64,000 nucleotides of DNA from Imperialibacter sp964351395 (GTDB lineage: Bacteria; Bacteroidota; Bacteroidia; Cytophagales; Cyclobacteriaceae). Below the pieces are notes generated by a model that was given only the letters and a program-made list of their open reading frames with translations, did not search any database and was not told where the DNA came from. Numbering within the stretch: position 1 is the stretch's first letter; every line of letters begins with the position of its first letter. The DNA lies in the NCBI GenBank assembly GCA_964351395.1, contig CAYGOF010000014.1, positions 1 through 64,000 of the forward strand. Reading direction: 5' to 3'. The translations under genes were made by a program, and so were the position numbers. Shown piece after piece: positions 44,940 to 54,600 of the stretch.

Positions 44940-47536
44940 TTAATCCGCAACTCCCCAAATTTTGGTTCCGACTACTGCGGTGGTTTTGCAAAGAGGAGCT
45001 TTTTGAAGAGCTACAGGGCGATCTGGAAGAAGCTTTTCAAGAAAATATCCAAATTTTTGGTGCTAAAAAAGCACGAAATATTTATAGGATAGAAGTGTTA
45101 AAGCTTGTCCGGTTATCTGTGATTAAAAAGACTCCGGCCATGCGAATTAGTCAGCTCCCTCGTAATTATCTCACCACATCTGTAAGGGCCTTCAAACGTA
45201 ATCCATTTTTTATAGGAGCCAATATAGTAGGTATGGCGCTGGCACTTTCAATAAGTACGATAGGCTATTTCACTTATCGATTTAATGCCACATTCAATAC
45301 CAATTTTGAATTGGCCACTGAATTGTACAAGGTAAACGGTTTGCGCACCAATGACACAGCAGTGGGCACAAGTCCGGCTGCCCTTGCCCCTGCTTTAAGA
45401 CTTTCAGGTATTGACGCCTTTCGGTATCACGACGAAAGAATGGCCGTAAAACTGGAGAATAAGTCCAACTCCGCTGGCGGCCATCAACTATTCATGGAAA
45501 CCCTGTCTTTTGTTGATCCTGCCTTTATTCGAAATTTCAGCTTAAAGAATTTGAATGAAGTGCCATTGCCAGCACTTGAACATGGCGAAGTCTTTGTTTC
45601 AGACGAAACTGCCATGAAATTTTTTGGGGAACCCTACCCTGTCGGCCAACTGCTTACCCTGGTCATGCCGAATCATGAGGAACGCCTCCTAAAAGTCAAA
45701 GATGTTTTTCCAAAGCTTCCCAATAATACAAGCTTCAGGCTTTCACTCATTCTCGACTTTGACCATTTGTCTGAGTTCTATGGCGTGGATGAAAATAGCT
45801 GGTCCGACTGGATAGATGGCACCTTCATCTTTGCGCCCAATGGGGCGGCAGAAAGACTAACCCAACAAATCAACGGCTTCATCGATGTTCAAAACAGTAC
45901 CAATAAACAACTACAGCTTAGTGGGTATAGACTGGATAATTTACTGAAATGGCCAGCCATCGAGTCGTCGCTCTATAACTCAGGATTTGTAGCTGAGATG
46001 CACCCCGGTGCTGTAGCAGGAACGTTCGGATCTGCCATTGGCATCTTGTTATTGGCCTGTTTCAACTTTATCAATACCAGCATAGCGTTGTCTGGCAATC
46101 GGCTGAAAGAGATTGCGGTGCGAAAAGTGCTGGGAGGAAACCGAACAAGTACGATCAGTCAATTTGTGTTAGAAAACTTCCTGCTTATTGGCTTCTCCGT
46201 CCTGCTGGCCCTAGGTATCAGTTTTTACCTGATTCCCTCCTATAACGCCATGATCAGTCATGATGACCTGATTCAAACAGACCATATTCCGTGGTCAACA
46301 TTCATCTATTTTGCTGTCGGTCTTGTGCTGTTGGTGGGCCTTATCGCCAGCGCCTACCCAGCCCTTTACATTTCGCGATTTCCTTCTCTTGCGATTTTTC
46401 GAAACAAAGTGGTGCTTTCGGGCAAGAATCGACTCATGACTGTGTTACTCACCATGCAGTTTGCGCTTTGTTTCTATAACATCTTTGGTTTGCTCGTCGT
46501 AGTCGATAATTCAAAGTTCCAGGAGCATCTTGACAGAGGATATAATCTTAGTCAGGTAATCAATATTCCACTCAGCGAACCGAGCGAATTTTCCTTACTC
46601 GAGGACCGACTGAAACAAAGATCAGACATCCAAAACATTGCTGGTAGTCAGTCACTAATCGGCTTTGATTTCAATAATCGGTCAATCAAATTCAATGGTC
46701 AGCCTTTTGAGGTCGCCGAATTAAACGTGGGTGCCGGTTACCTGCAGACGCTGGAAATCAGGCTGATAACCGGGGCTATGTTTTCTGAAAGAGTGAGCGA
46801 ATCCAGTGAACCATTGAGGGAGGTAGTGGTCAATAAGATGCTGGCGGATAAGTTGAACGCCGATATTCTTAATCAATCGCTGACGTTAGACGGTGAGAAG
46901 TTTAAAGTAATTGGCATAGTTGAAAACTTTAACCTGCGTCAAATCATGTTTGACAATAAGATCAAGCCCTGCATACTGAAAATTATTAGCAAACAGGAAT
47001 ATTCCGTCGCTACTTTGAAAGTGGATGGAGTGACCGCCGACAAAAACAGAGAACTGGAAACCGTTTGGTATGAGTTGTTTCCACAGGAGCTCTATGGGGG
47101 ATTTTTGCAGGAAGATGTTATGCAGGATGTACGTCAAACCAATTATATCATGATCAGGATAAGTACAGTAGTGGCTTGTATTTCCATTCTGATCTCCCTC
47201 CTGGGGCTTTACACGTTGGTTTCACTTATCGCACAAAAGCGCAAGAAGGAATTTGGCATTCGAAAAGTAATGGGTGCTTCCTCCGAAACTATCACTCATA
47301 TTCTGGCCAAAGAGGTGTATTGGATCATGGGGATTGCCGCAATTTTGGGGCTCATGGGTGGATCGGTTGTGATGAACTCCATGTTTGATAGTATTTATGC
47401 TTATCATATCGATATCACTTTCATACATTATCTATGGCCTACTTTAATCATCCTTGCCATCGTGGTGGCGGCTGTTGGGCAAAAAATGATGCAAACCAGT
47501 AAGTTGAATCCGGTAGACCAGCTACGGGCTGAGTAA
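44936..47536 (+). CDS. MacB/FtsX-type ABC transporter permease with N-terminal prefix domain
   Basis: Membrane protein of 866 residues. The ATG at 44936 forms an ATGA overlap with the PadR stop and is preferred to an earlier in-frame start at 44906. Prefix domain (about 1-65; KFWFRLLRWFCKEELFEELQ) then two MacB periplasmic domains and two FtsX membrane blocks; signature loops RLKEIAVRKVLGGNRTSTI and RKKEFGIRKVMGASSETI. Ends SKLNPVDQLRAE. Paralog of the permease at 18859, with the same PadR-first order and no adjacent ATPase. Substrate unknown. Confidence 0.88.
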   Translation: MINPQLPKFWFRLLRWFCKEELFEELQGDLEEAFQENIQIFGAKKARNIYRIEVLKLVRLSVIKKTPAMRISQLPRNYLTTSVRAFKRNPFFIGANIVGMALALSISTIGYFTYRFNATFNTNFELATELYKVNGLRTNDTAVGTSPAALAPALRLSGIDAFRYHDERMAVKLENKSNSAGGHQLFMETLSFVDPAFIRNFSLKNLNEVPLPALEHGEVFVSDETAMKFFGEPYPVGQLLTLVMPNHEERLLKVKDVFPKLPNNTSFRLSLILDFDHLSEFYGVDENSWSDWIDGTFIFAPNGAAERLTQQINGFIDVQNSTNKQLQLSGYRLDNLLKWPAIESSLYNSGFVAEMHPGAVAGTFGSAIGILLLACFNFINTSIALSGNRLKEIAVRKVLGGNRTSTISQFVLENFLLIGFSVLLALGISFYLIPSYNAMISHDDLIQTDHIPWSTFIYFAVGLVLLVGLIASAYPALYISRFPSLAIFRNKVVLSGKNRLMTVLLTMQFALCFYNIFGLLVVVDNSKFQEHLDRGYNLSQVINIPLSEPSEFSLLEDRLKQRSDIQNIAGSQSLIGFDFNNRSIKFNGQPFEVAELNVGAGYLQTLEIRLITGAMFSERVSESSEPLREVVVNKMLADKLNADILNQSLTLDGEKFKVIGIVENFNLRQIMFDNKIKPCILKIISKQEYSVATLKVDGVTADKNRELETVWYELFPQELYGGFLQEDVMQDVRQTNYIMIRISTVVACISILISLLGLYTLVSLIAQKRKKEFGIRKVMGASSETITHILAKEVYWIMGIAAILGLMGGSVVMNSMFDSIYAYHIDITFIHYLWPTLIILAIVVAAVGQKMMQTSKLNPVDQLRAE

Positions 47537-47565
47537 ATCAACCAATAGTTTAGCTAGTGCAAAAA

Positions 47566-47592
47566 AAAAGCTCTTCGTTTGGAAGAGCTTTT
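47566..47592. terminator. Bidirectional rho-independent terminator
   Basis: Perfect 11-bp stem AAAAGCTCTTC/GAAGAGCTTTT with a 5-base loop between two convergent genes. Flanked by nine A on the left (a T run for the leftward fasciclin gene) and T on the right, so it can stop both. Confidence 0.88.
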
Positions 47593-47610
47593 ACCTGAAC
47601 AGGATGTTGC

Positions 47611-48117
47611 TTACTTTGGTAGCACCACTGTGTCAATGACGTGTACAAAGCCATTGGTACCTTTTATATCGGTAGCGGTAACGTAGGAAGAATTGCCTGA
47701 CTCGTCTGTCAATTTCACTTTCATACCTTCCATTGACGCAACAAGCTTGCCGCCACTTACCGTCGTAAGCTCTGCTTTGCCTTTTCCTGACTTAATAGCG
47801 GCTACGACAGCCTTGGCATCAACCCTGCCAGCAACCACATGGTAGGTAAGAATTTTCGCCAATTGTGCTTTATTTTCTGGCTTTAATAAGGTTTCGACAG
47901 TGCCATCCGGCAGTTTTGCAAACGCAGCGTTGGTAGGTGCAAATACAGTAAATGGGCCATCTCCTTTTAACGTAGTTACCAAATCAGCTGCCTTTACAGC
48001 CGCAACAAGTGTAGTGTGATCTGCTGACCCAATGGCAATATCAACAACATCTTTTCCCTGACTAAATGCTACAGATGAAGTAGCCAAAGCCAGCATTAGA
48101 ACGATTAATTTTTTCAT
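47611..48117 (-). CDS. Fasciclin-domain secreted protein
   Basis: Protein of 168 residues from the ATG at 48117, which begins the signal peptide (MKKLIVLMLALATSSVAFSQG); an earlier in-frame start adds residues before the signal. One fasciclin (FAS1) domain fills the rest: TLVAAVKAADLVTTLKGDGPFTVF is its H1 region, followed by NAAFAKLPDGTVETLL, YHVVAGRV, and a final FVHVIDTVVLPK. FAS1 domains mediate adhesion or matrix contact. Confidence 0.9.
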   Translation of the reverse strand: MKKLIVLMLALATSSVAFSQGKDVVDIAIGSADHTTLVAAVKAADLVTTLKGDGPFTVFAPTNAAFAKLPDGTVETLLKPENKAQLAKILTYHVVAGRVDAKAVVAAIKSGKGKAELTTVSGGKLVASMEGMKVKLTDESGNSSYVTATDIKGTNGFVHVIDTVVLPK

Positions 48118-48259
48118 GGTTAATTTTGTTTGTTTGCTCACCGAACAGAGTGTTCGCAGATAGGTTTTCGAAAAAGTGGTATATTTTCGTCTTATTGGAA
48201 AAATTATATCCCACCGCTAGACTTGAGCATCCAAATAACATCAATGAGCCATCAGCTAA

Positions 48260-48748
48260 TCACTTTCCATGATCACCCTCAGGTTCATCGGCTTTCTCGA
48301 CACCCAGGCTATTCCATCTGAATACAAAAAACGTAAGCGTATCGGACCCTGTATTCACCAAACCATGAAACTTCCCGGGCGTTATGTACAACAAACCCCC
48401 TGTGGCGGCAAGTTTTTGTTCGCCATCCACTGACCACACACCAGTATCTTTGTTTATAACCAAAAACTCCTCTCAACATGCCGGTGGGCTGGATGAACCG
48501 ATTCACCTGGTGTCACATCAGTCCAGGCTGTAAACATTTCTTTAGTTCCATAGGTGCCATCTTTAAAGTTGGTGTAAATGTCCATTGTACCCCAGCTATC
48601 TGAGTTAGTTTTTTGCCCCATTTCGAGGAAAGATCTGCGTATTAATTGGCTTTCTATTAGGTACTACAACTTGGGTTGACTTTTCAGCAAAAAAATACGT
48701 AAATTCAAAAAGGCCAACGTCGCTGGTAACATAAACAAGTGTCTTCAT
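48260..48748 (-). pseudogene. Cupin-domain gene with two compensating frameshifts
   Basis: Read leftward, an N-terminal piece from the ATG at 48748 (MKTLVYVTS..., possible degraded signal, through STQVVV) runs out of frame near 48627. The next frame, starting within GQKTNSDSWGTMDIYTNFKD, holds VTPGESVHPAHRHVE, the HxHxE cupin metal motif. Near 48470 the frame shifts back, giving LVINKDTGVWSVDGEQKL and LYITPGKFHGLV, to a stop at 48260. An extra base at the first site and a missing one at the second would account for both. Either a true pseudogene or two sequencing errors. Functional copies would be small metal-binding cupins. Confidence 0.7.
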
Positions 48749-48904
48749 AGGGAAGATTTTTAGACGGTTAGTGTAGCCATTCGATAAGAACAACAATTCC
48801 CGTGATTAGAGAAAAAAAGAAACCATGCTGAATTTTATTTCGCCTTATTAACGGAGGAACAAAGATATGGACACACTTCCAATTAGATTCAGTATTTTAG
48901 CAAG

Positions 48905-50857
48905 GTGAGAGCATGGAAATTTGTTTACCTTACTTTTTATCTGACCACCTGGATCCTTTCGACAGTACCTGCGCAGGACATGGTACTAATCGATTCTCTA
49001 CACAAAGAACTTCGACAAGCACATACCGACAGCCTCAAATCATTTTATCATACTGAGATTTGTTATAACTGGTGTGGGGCCAGGTTTGACTCTGCGTGGC
49101 AACACGCTACCCTTGCCTATTCCTTTGCCCTAAAATCAAATAGTCCTGAAATGATAAGGCTGGGAATTACAGCCAAAGGGTGGGTACATGACTATGAATA
49201 TCAGTTTGATAGTGCCATTTATTACTACAACAGCGCTTACCAATTTAGCCTGAAAAACCAAGACAAGAAGGGCATTGCTACCTCACTTTTCAATATTGGT
49301 GTAACCTTCTATTATCAGGGAAATCTGGATTCCGCTATCTATTATTATCTGGCTACAGAGCCATTTTTCAGCGAAATAGATGACAAAGGTAATTTGTCGC
49401 GACTCTATAATAATATGGGGCGTATCTACGAAAAGACTAAGAAGTACAGTCTGGCGCTGGAAGTATCCCGGCAGTCTATTGACATAAAGAAAGAGGAAGG
49501 AAATGTGAAGGGTTTACTTAATTCCTACACCAATATGAGCTCCATTTTCCAGCAAATGGAGCAATACGACTCAGCTCTAGTGTACTCTAATCGATGCATA
49601 GTCCTTGCAAAAGAAGTTGGCGATCTGTCTGCTTATAAAGCAGAATTGGTCAATCTTGGGATAATATATAAGAATCTGGCACTTCTTAATGAGTCTATAG
49701 CTGCCTACAAGGAGGCAGAATCTTTGATTACAGATAATGACGACCCTTATTTTTTCTTGCAGGTTTACCTTAATCTGGGCGTATTCTATTTTGCGAGTGG
49801 GGATTTAGTAAAAACATATCTCTATTTACAAAAAATGAATGGCCAATTACTGGAGGAAGAATACCTGGAAACAGCCCTTCACTACTACGAGCTCGACTAT
49901 AAGTACCAAAAAAGAATGGGAAACTATCAGGCAAGTGCCGAAAGCATGGAAAGCTACCTTGCTTTAAAGGAAAAATTCTTAAATCAAAAAACCCTAGAAA
50001 AAACAACAGAGCTTGAGCAACTGTACGAAAAGGAAAAACGTGAAAGTGAAATTGTGCGGCTGAACCTGGCAAGCGAAAATCAAAAAGCCCAGATAGCTAC
50101 AAGGAATAATCAGAGGAACATTTCTATTTTCTCGACGGTCATCGTCTTACTACTAGCTTTCTTTCTTTTGTACAGGTATCGAACAAAGGCCATGACTTCG
50201 AGGCTCCTGGAGGAGAAAAACACGAAAATTTCTGCCACGCTGGAAGAACGTGAAACTCTACTCAAAGAGATTCATCACCGGGTAAAGAACAACCTGCAGA
50301 TTATCTCGAGCTTGTTGAACCTACAGGCTGACAGCCTGCAGGATGCTGCTGCGTTGGGAGCCGTCCGGGAGGGTCAATTCAGGGTGAGATCGATGGCCCT
50401 GATTCATGAAAAGCTTTACCAGGAAACCGACCTGCGTGGAGTGGATGTGATGGAATACATGGAAAGTTTAGTCGCAGAGTTGTTCAGTGCTTTTGGCGTG
50501 GACGAAGAGAAAGTCAAATACCAGCTGAACACCAATAGTATCAAAATGGACATTGACACATTGATCCCGTTAGGACTTATTTTGACAGAACTCATCACCA
50601 ACTGTCTGAAGTACGCCTTTAAAACAACTAACGAGGGCCTGTTGCAGATACAAATGCAGGAAAAAAATGGCAAACTGATGGTTTATGTAAAAGATAATGG
50701 AATTGGCATGAGCCACATCGACCTGGAGGCATCAAATTCATTTGGCTGGAAAATGATTAGGTCACTCTCAAGAAAACTAAAAGCTGAAATTGAAGTGAGT
50801 AATGAAGCAGGAACAACTGTGCAAATGTCGTTGAGTCGTTATAAACTAGTAATATGA
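48905..50857 (+). CDS. TPR-repeat sensor histidine kinase (HisKA_2 family)
   Basis: Kinase of 650 residues starting at GTG (48905), directly before a signal peptide (ending TVPAQ, about 24). Periplasmic TPR array (about 40-360), coiled coil, one membrane helix (about 402-421), second coiled coil, HisKA_2 with KEIHHRVKNNLQII (His near 457), and HATPase_c with TELITNCLKYAF and DNGIGM. Same architecture as the kinase at 4980, including the position of the histidine. Overlaps the following LytTR regulator gene by 4 bases, so the two are a cognate pair. Confidence 0.9.
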   Translation: MRAWKFVYLTFYLTTWILSTVPAQDMVLIDSLHKELRQAHTDSLKSFYHTEICYNWCGARFDSAWQHATLAYSFALKSNSPEMIRLGITAKGWVHDYEYQFDSAIYYYNSAYQFSLKNQDKKGIATSLFNIGVTFYYQGNLDSAIYYYLATEPFFSEIDDKGNLSRLYNNMGRIYEKTKKYSLALEVSRQSIDIKKEEGNVKGLLNSYTNMSSIFQQMEQYDSALVYSNRCIVLAKEVGDLSAYKAELVNLGIIYKNLALLNESIAAYKEAESLITDNDDPYFFLQVYLNLGVFYFASGDLVKTYLYLQKMNGQLLEEEYLETALHYYELDYKYQKRMGNYQASAESMESYLALKEKFLNQKTLEKTTELEQLYEKEKRESEIVRLNLASENQKAQIATRNNQRNISIFSTVIVLLLAFFLLYRYRTKAMTSRLLEEKNTKISATLEERETLLKEIHHRVKNNLQIISSLLNLQADSLQDAAALGAVREGQFRVRSMALIHEKLYQETDLRGVDVMEYMESLVAELFSAFGVDEEKVKYQLNTNSIKMDIDTLIPLGLILTELITNCLKYAFKTTNEGLLQIQMQEKNGKLMVYVKDNGIGMSHIDLEASNSFGWKMIRSLSRKLKAEIEVSNEAGTTVQMSLSRYKLVI

Positions 50858-51558
50858 GTAAAGCAACGATCCTAATTGTGGAAGATGAGCCAATAATAGC
50901 GGATGACATTGCTATGGTCCTTGGAAAAAATAATTACAAAATAGGTGGCATAGTTGATAGCGCCGAGGATGCCATCAAACAGCTGCAGACGGCAAAATTT
51001 GAACTTACTTTGCTCGATATCAATATAGAGGGAAAAATGGACGGCGTCAAGTTGGCGCATTATATAAACGGCTGGTTCAAGATCCCTTTTGTGTTCCTCA
51101 CCTCCTATTACGATAATAATACTTTACAAAGAGTAAAAGCTACAAACCCCTACGGGTATGTCGTAAAGCCATTTGCCGAAGGCGATCTGGTCGCAAATAT
51201 TGAACTGGCCCTCATGAAGTCTTCAAAAAATTTTGATAAACCTGTGTCGGATAAATTTTTCATACGGTCAAATAGCGGTCTCAACTCAATTCACCCGGAT
51301 GAAATATTGTATGCAGAAAGTGATGATAACTATGCCAACATTTACACGGTTGATAAAAAACATGTAGTCAGTCATACCCTGAAAAGCGTGGAAGAGCAAC
51401 TGGCCGGGAGGTCATTTATCCGAACGCACAAGTCCTATCTGGTCAATTTCAGCAAAGTAACTAGTATACATGAAGGTTATGTCTTTATTCAGGACATTAA
51501 AATACCCATCGGAAGAACCTACAAAGAGCAACTTCTGCAAAACCTCTCTATACTCTAA
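50854..51558 (+). CDS. LytTR-family response regulator
   Basis: Response regulator of 234 residues. Receiver with Glu10/Asp11, phospho-acceptor Asp55 in TLLDINIEG, LTSYYD and VVKPF; LytTR domain from about 130 with ILYAESDDNYANIYT and FIRTHKSYLVNF. ATGA overlap with the TPR kinase gene. Paralog of the regulator at 3915. A terminator-like hairpin follows it, and the Ig-repeat surface-protein gene lies 97 bases downstream, a possible target. Confidence 0.92.
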   Translation: MSKATILIVEDEPIIADDIAMVLGKNNYKIGGIVDSAEDAIKQLQTAKFELTLLDINIEGKMDGVKLAHYINGWFKIPFVFLTSYYDNNTLQRVKATNPYGYVVKPFAEGDLVANIELALMKSSKNFDKPVSDKFFIRSNSGLNSIHPDEILYAESDDNYANIYTVDKKHVVSHTLKSVEEQLAGRSFIRTHKSYLVNFSKVTSIHEGYVFIQDIKIPIGRTYKEQLLQNLSIL

Positions 51559-51581
51559 TTGCAGTTTACTTAATCCATCTG

Positions 51582-51603
51582 GTCGTTCACTCGAACGGCT
51601 TTT
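51582..51603 (+). terminator. Weak terminator-like hairpin after the LytTR regulator
   Basis: GTCGTTC pairs with GAACGGC (7 bp including one G-U) with an ACTC loop, followed by TTTT. It would separate the kinase/regulator operon from the Ig-repeat gene. Short T-tract. Confidence 0.3.
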
Positions 51604-51655
51604 GATCCGGACATATGGAAATACAAATTCATGCACTAACTAAAAATTAGCTGCC

Positions 51656-54600
51656 ATGAAAACATCGTTGAACCTATGTTATAAGTTCCCAGCAAAATGG
51701 TTGACACTGCTACCCACATTCATTTTCCCAGGCCTGATAAATGCCCAACAGATACTAGCACCTGAATTTGATGAATTCACTGAAATGATGACGATCACTT
51801 TCTACAACGAGAGTCCAGACCCCTCTGTATCCTATTATGAGCTGGAATTGGCGACTATGTATAGTTCTGATGGCTGCGGTGCTGACTTCTCAGGCGGTGC
51901 TGATTACACGGTGGTGGAGACAATGTCGCAAGTGGGGAGTACCCCTTACTATGTGGCCACCGCTATATATTTCGAATTAACAAACAGTTACACACAAATC
52001 AATGTTCGAGGTAAAGACGCAGGGGGCAGTACCATAGAATTTGACCAAACAGGCCTCAAAGGTTGTAATTGCTTTGATAATAATCTTTCTGCTATTAATG
52101 CCTGGCTTGAAGGGGAAACAATAAAGGACGCATCTAATGAGACTTTTTTTGCACTATATCCAACCGCTAGTCCCGACTACGCCACTTACAACTGGGTTTG
52201 GACATTGCCGGCAGGTTGGAAGATAGTAGAATATGGTAACTCCAGAATCTTTGTGGAAAAAGGTTCTGGCAGCGGAAATGTTGAGGTCAAAGCTGTTAAC
52301 CAATGTACTGGGGATGTCAGCAATTCACTTACTTTCCCTGTAGAAGGCATAAAAATTGATCAAACAATTACCTTCAATTCACTTCCACCAACGACGTTTG
52401 GCGGGCCTGGGTTTAATTTGAGTGCCAATGCCACTTCGGGACTGGAAGTAGCCTACGAAAGCAGCAATTCCTCTGTTGCGACGATTTCCGGTTCTAGCGT
52501 GACAATTACGGGTGTTGGAACTACAATTATAACTGCATCACAACCTGGGGATGACACATATTACGCTGCCGATATTGTGCAGCAAACACTAACGGTAAAC
52601 AAAGCCGATCAGGCCATTACTTTCGGTTCGCTGAGCAATGTAAAATTAACTGATCCCGAATTTGACTTAAACGCTTCAGCTTCCTCAAGTCTGACAATCT
52701 CCTACGCAAGCTCTAACGAAAGTGTGGCCACCATTTTTGAAAATACCGTCACGATTCTTGCTGTTGGCACCACAACCATTACCGCTTCCCAAGCTGGAAA
52801 TAACGACTACAATGCAGCTACAAATATCGATCAAATATTAACCGTTCTCAAAGGAGATCAGATTATCTCATTTGATGCTTTGTCAGATAAAAACATTAAC
52901 AGCGGTGACTTCAACCTCACAGGCACTTCCACCTCAGGGCTTACAGTTTCGTTTGAAAGCTCAGATCTTAATGTGGCAACTGTTTCGGGTAGCAATGTCT
53001 CAATCGTAGGGGCAGGTCAAACAACGATCACCGCCACCCAACCGGGCAATTCTCAGTATAATGCAGCTCCTGATGTTGATCAGCTATTGACCATCAATAA
53101 ACTTAGTCAGACAGTCACAATAGATGAAGTGACCAATGCAAATTTTGGTGATACCCCCTATTTTTTCTACATCTACAATACTGCAGGGTTGAATGAAATG
53201 ACTCTTGAGAGCTCAGATGAAGGGGTTATATCTTTTGATGAATTGCAGTATCAAGGAGGTGGGCTGTTTAAAACGTTCATTAATTTCAACGGGGCCGGTT
53301 CAGCAACTCTCACAGCAACTCAGCCAGGGAACGAAACATACAATGAAGCGACTGAGACAACGGAAGCAATTGTAATTAAGGCAAATCAAACTATTAATTT
53401 CGGTTCCCTGGCCAACAAGGCTCTTGGAGACCCTGACTTTGATCTCACAGCCTCTGCCAGCAGCGGTCTCGGAGTTATCTACGCAAGCAGCAACGAAAGT
53501 GTCGCAACCCTTTCCGGAGCTACTATCACTATTGTTGGAGCCGGTTCCAGTACCATCACAGCTAGCCAGGAAGGAAATGTCAATTATAATGCAGCATCGA
53601 GCGTTGACCAAACATTGATTGTAAATAAGGCAGATCAATCCATTAGTTTCAGTGCCCTTACTGACAAAATGTTCGGGGATATTGATTTTACACTTGGTGC
53701 CACCGCCTCTTCCAACTTAATAGTCAGCTATAGCAGCTCGAATACGGAAGTGGCGACTATTTCTGGTAGCACAGTTACAATTCTTGGAGCAGGAACAACT
53801 ACCATTACTGCTTCACAAGCTGGTAATACCAATTATAATGCTGCCAGTAGTGTGCCTCAAACCCTAAGTGTCAATAAGCTAGATCAGACCGTCACTTTTG
53901 GCACCCTTCCTGCCAAAGTTGTGGGCGATGCAGATTTTGCACTTACGGCAACGGCTTCCTCTGATTTGTCAGTCAGCTACGCCAGTTCAAACACTTCAGT
54001 AGCGACCATTTCCGGTACTACAGTCACGATTGTAGGCGCAGGAACAACGACGATCACTGCCTCTCAAGCTGGCAATGCCAATTATAATTCGGCCATTAGT
54101 GTCCAGCAGACCCTGAGCGTCAATAAGCAAGACCAGACTATCACTTTTGCCGCTCTTCCAAGTAAAGTGCTGGGTGATGCAGATTTTACTCTCACAGCCT
54201 CGGCTTCTTCAGGTCTGACCGTCAGTTATAGTAGCTCGAATACTTCGGTAGCAACCATTTCTGGTAGTACAGTAACTATTGTTGGTGCGGGAACAACAAC
54301 CATCACTGCCTCGCAAGCGGGCAATAACCGCTACAATGCGGCGGCTGATGTGGATCAGACTTTGACTGTCACCGATCCTGGAAAGGAAGACCAGACGATC
54401 ACATTTGCCACTCTGCCTAACAAAGAGCTTGGTGATGCGGATTTCAGTCTTACCGCCACTGCTTCTTCAGATCTGACCGTCAGCTATAGTAGCTCGAATA
54501 CTACGGTAGCAACCATTTCTGGTAGTACAGTAACTATTGTTGGTGCGGGAACGACTACTATCACTGCCTCGCAATCGGGCAATAGCAGCTACAATACTGC

